Shown: one piece after another, positions 63,352-64,000 of the stretch
Layout: each line of letters opens with the position of its first letter
How positions within the stretch are numbered: the first letter of the stretch is position 1
Source: Clostridium thermosuccinogenes
Lineage (GTDB): Bacteria > Bacillota > Clostridia > Acetivibrionales > DSM-5807
Assembly (NCBI RefSeq): GCF_002896855.1
Contig: NZ_CP021850.1
Coordinates: 1,017,665 to 1,081,664 of the forward strand
Reading direction: 5' to 3'
DNA: 64,000 bases
The notes under the pieces: generated by a model
Told to the model about the DNA's origin: nothing
Database searches by the model: none
The model's input: the letters and a program-made list of their open reading frames with translations, nothing else
Program-made: the position numbers and the translations under genes

Positions 63352-64000
63352 ATGGTAAAATCCAGGACAGTAAAACAAAAAAGCGGAGGATGGTATTACC
63401 ATCTTGGACTTACAAGAAAAAAGTCCTTATGGGGAGTCATATTTCTGATGCCATGGCTGTTAGGGTTCCTCATTTTTTTCCTGAAGCCTCTTGTGGAGTC
63501 GATTATATACAGCTTTAATAAAGTAAAAGTGGTTGAGGGAGGAATAACCAAAAGCTTTGTCGGATTCAGCAATTATGTGCAGGCTTTCACAGTGGACACC
63601 ATATTTAACAGGCTGATGCTGACAATGCTTCAAAAGACATTTCCCCAGGTGCTGGTGGTGATCATTTTTTCGATGCTGGCAGCTGTTCTGATAAACGGCA
63701 AATATCCCGGGCGCAGTGTAGCCCGTACGATATTTTTAATCCCCATCATTATGGGTACGGATATAGCTAGTGCAAGTCTTGTGGGAAGTGATGTCATAAG
63801 CAAGGAGATTGCGACGACTTCAGGTATGGCAGACTTTGGTTCCAGGTTTATCCTTGATGTTCTTACCAATACCGGACTGCCTACTTTCATCACCGGCTTT
63901 GTTTCTGCGGCGGTCAGCAATATCTTCGGAGTACTGGCAAATTCAGGACTTCCAACGCTTATATTCCTGGCTGGACTGCAGACAATTTCTCCGGCGCTGT
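63352..64000 (+). CDS. sugar ABC permease, truncated by window end
   Basis: The frame runs off the right edge. The ATG at 63352 has GAGGTGG upstream, 14 bases after the DUF5696-like stop. The visible 216 residues begin with a basic, Tyr-containing leader (W-Y-Y-H-L-G-L-T-R-K-K), then membrane helices (V-I-F-L-M-P-W-L-L-G-F-L), F-V-G-F-S-N-Y-V and P-T-L-I-F-L-A-G-L-Q. This is a third MalF-like permease and implies a second permease pair in the operon. Confidence 0.85.
   Translation, partial: MVKSRTVKQKSGGWYYHLGLTRKKSLWGVIFLMPWLLGFLIFFLKPLVESIIYSFNKVKVVEGGITKSFVGFSNYVQAFTVDTIFNRLMLTMLQKTFPQVLVVIIFSMLAAVLINGKYPGRSVARTIFLIPIIMGTDIASASLVGSDVISKEIATTSGMADFGSRFILDVLTNTGLPTFITGFVSAAVSNIFGVLANSGLPTLIFLAGLQTISPAL

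Overview
The window looks like the chromosome of a spore-forming, saccharolytic clostridium (Firmicutes, Clostridia). This rests on a spore-germination receptor operon at the left edge, low-to-moderate GC, A/T-rich intergenic DNA with strong Shine-Dalgarno sites, a CwlD-type amidase, a c-di-AMP riboswitch, and many sugar-uptake genes and intracellular glycosidases. I cannot name the species from sequence alone.

Layout. 0-2.5 kb: end of a germination-receptor operon (GerC-like lipoprotein, small membrane protein, GerAB-like permease). 2.9-4.7 kb: a B12-binding-type radical SAM protein. 5.2-9.1 kb: three Tad/pseudopilin-like genes. 9.4-11.1 kb: a membrane protein with two C-terminal beta-sandwich repeats, on the minus strand. 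11.5-17.7 kb: a nucleoside and S-adenosylhomocysteine salvage block (purine nucleoside phosphorylase, AhcY, HTH-methyltransferase, MTA/SAH deaminase, pyrimidine nucleoside phosphorylase). 18.3 kb: tRNA-Thr(CGU) with its own promoter and terminator. 18.9-24.9 kb: a UROD-like protein, then an arabinose module (AraR-like regulator, FGGY kinase, GH51 arabinofuranosidase) with two matching operator-like boxes. 25-28 kb: a CwlD-like amidase and an HtrA protease. 28-36.7 kb: an AraC regulator and a UROD-like gene divergent from a sugar ABC operon (binding protein and two permeases) whose downstream part is split from an oxidoreductase by an IS110 element. 37-41 kb: a DUF4127 protein and an HD-domain protein bracketed by two copies of a palindromic repeat, then a PRPP synthetase-like protein. 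41.2-43.2 kb: a c-di-AMP riboswitch ahead of a LysM/G5/M23 peptidase. 43.5-47.7 kb: a YcaQ/AlkZ-like glycosylase, Hpt, an XRE regulator, a degenerate tandem-repeat array and a class IV aminotransferase. 47.8-64 kb: a GH38 alpha-mannosidase, a LacI regulator, and a long carbohydrate operon that runs off the right edge.

The most interesting part is that last operon. It holds a conventional binding lipoprotein, a 960-residue protein joining two carbohydrate-binding-like modules to a solute-binding domain, two permeases, a beta-propeller/TPR protein with a C-terminal membrane anchor, a Yip1-like membrane protein, a large secreted DUF5696-like protein and the start of another permease. No ATPase gene is seen. 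It looks like a surface-attached glycan capture and import machine whose parts are individually recognisable but whose joint function I cannot assign.

Other notable points are an IS110 element with a structured non-coding end that could encode a bridge RNA, a three-copy MITE-like repeat whose outer ends are swapped in one copy, a ~35-bp degenerate tandem array, and a possible deamination-first route for recycling S-adenosylhomocysteine.
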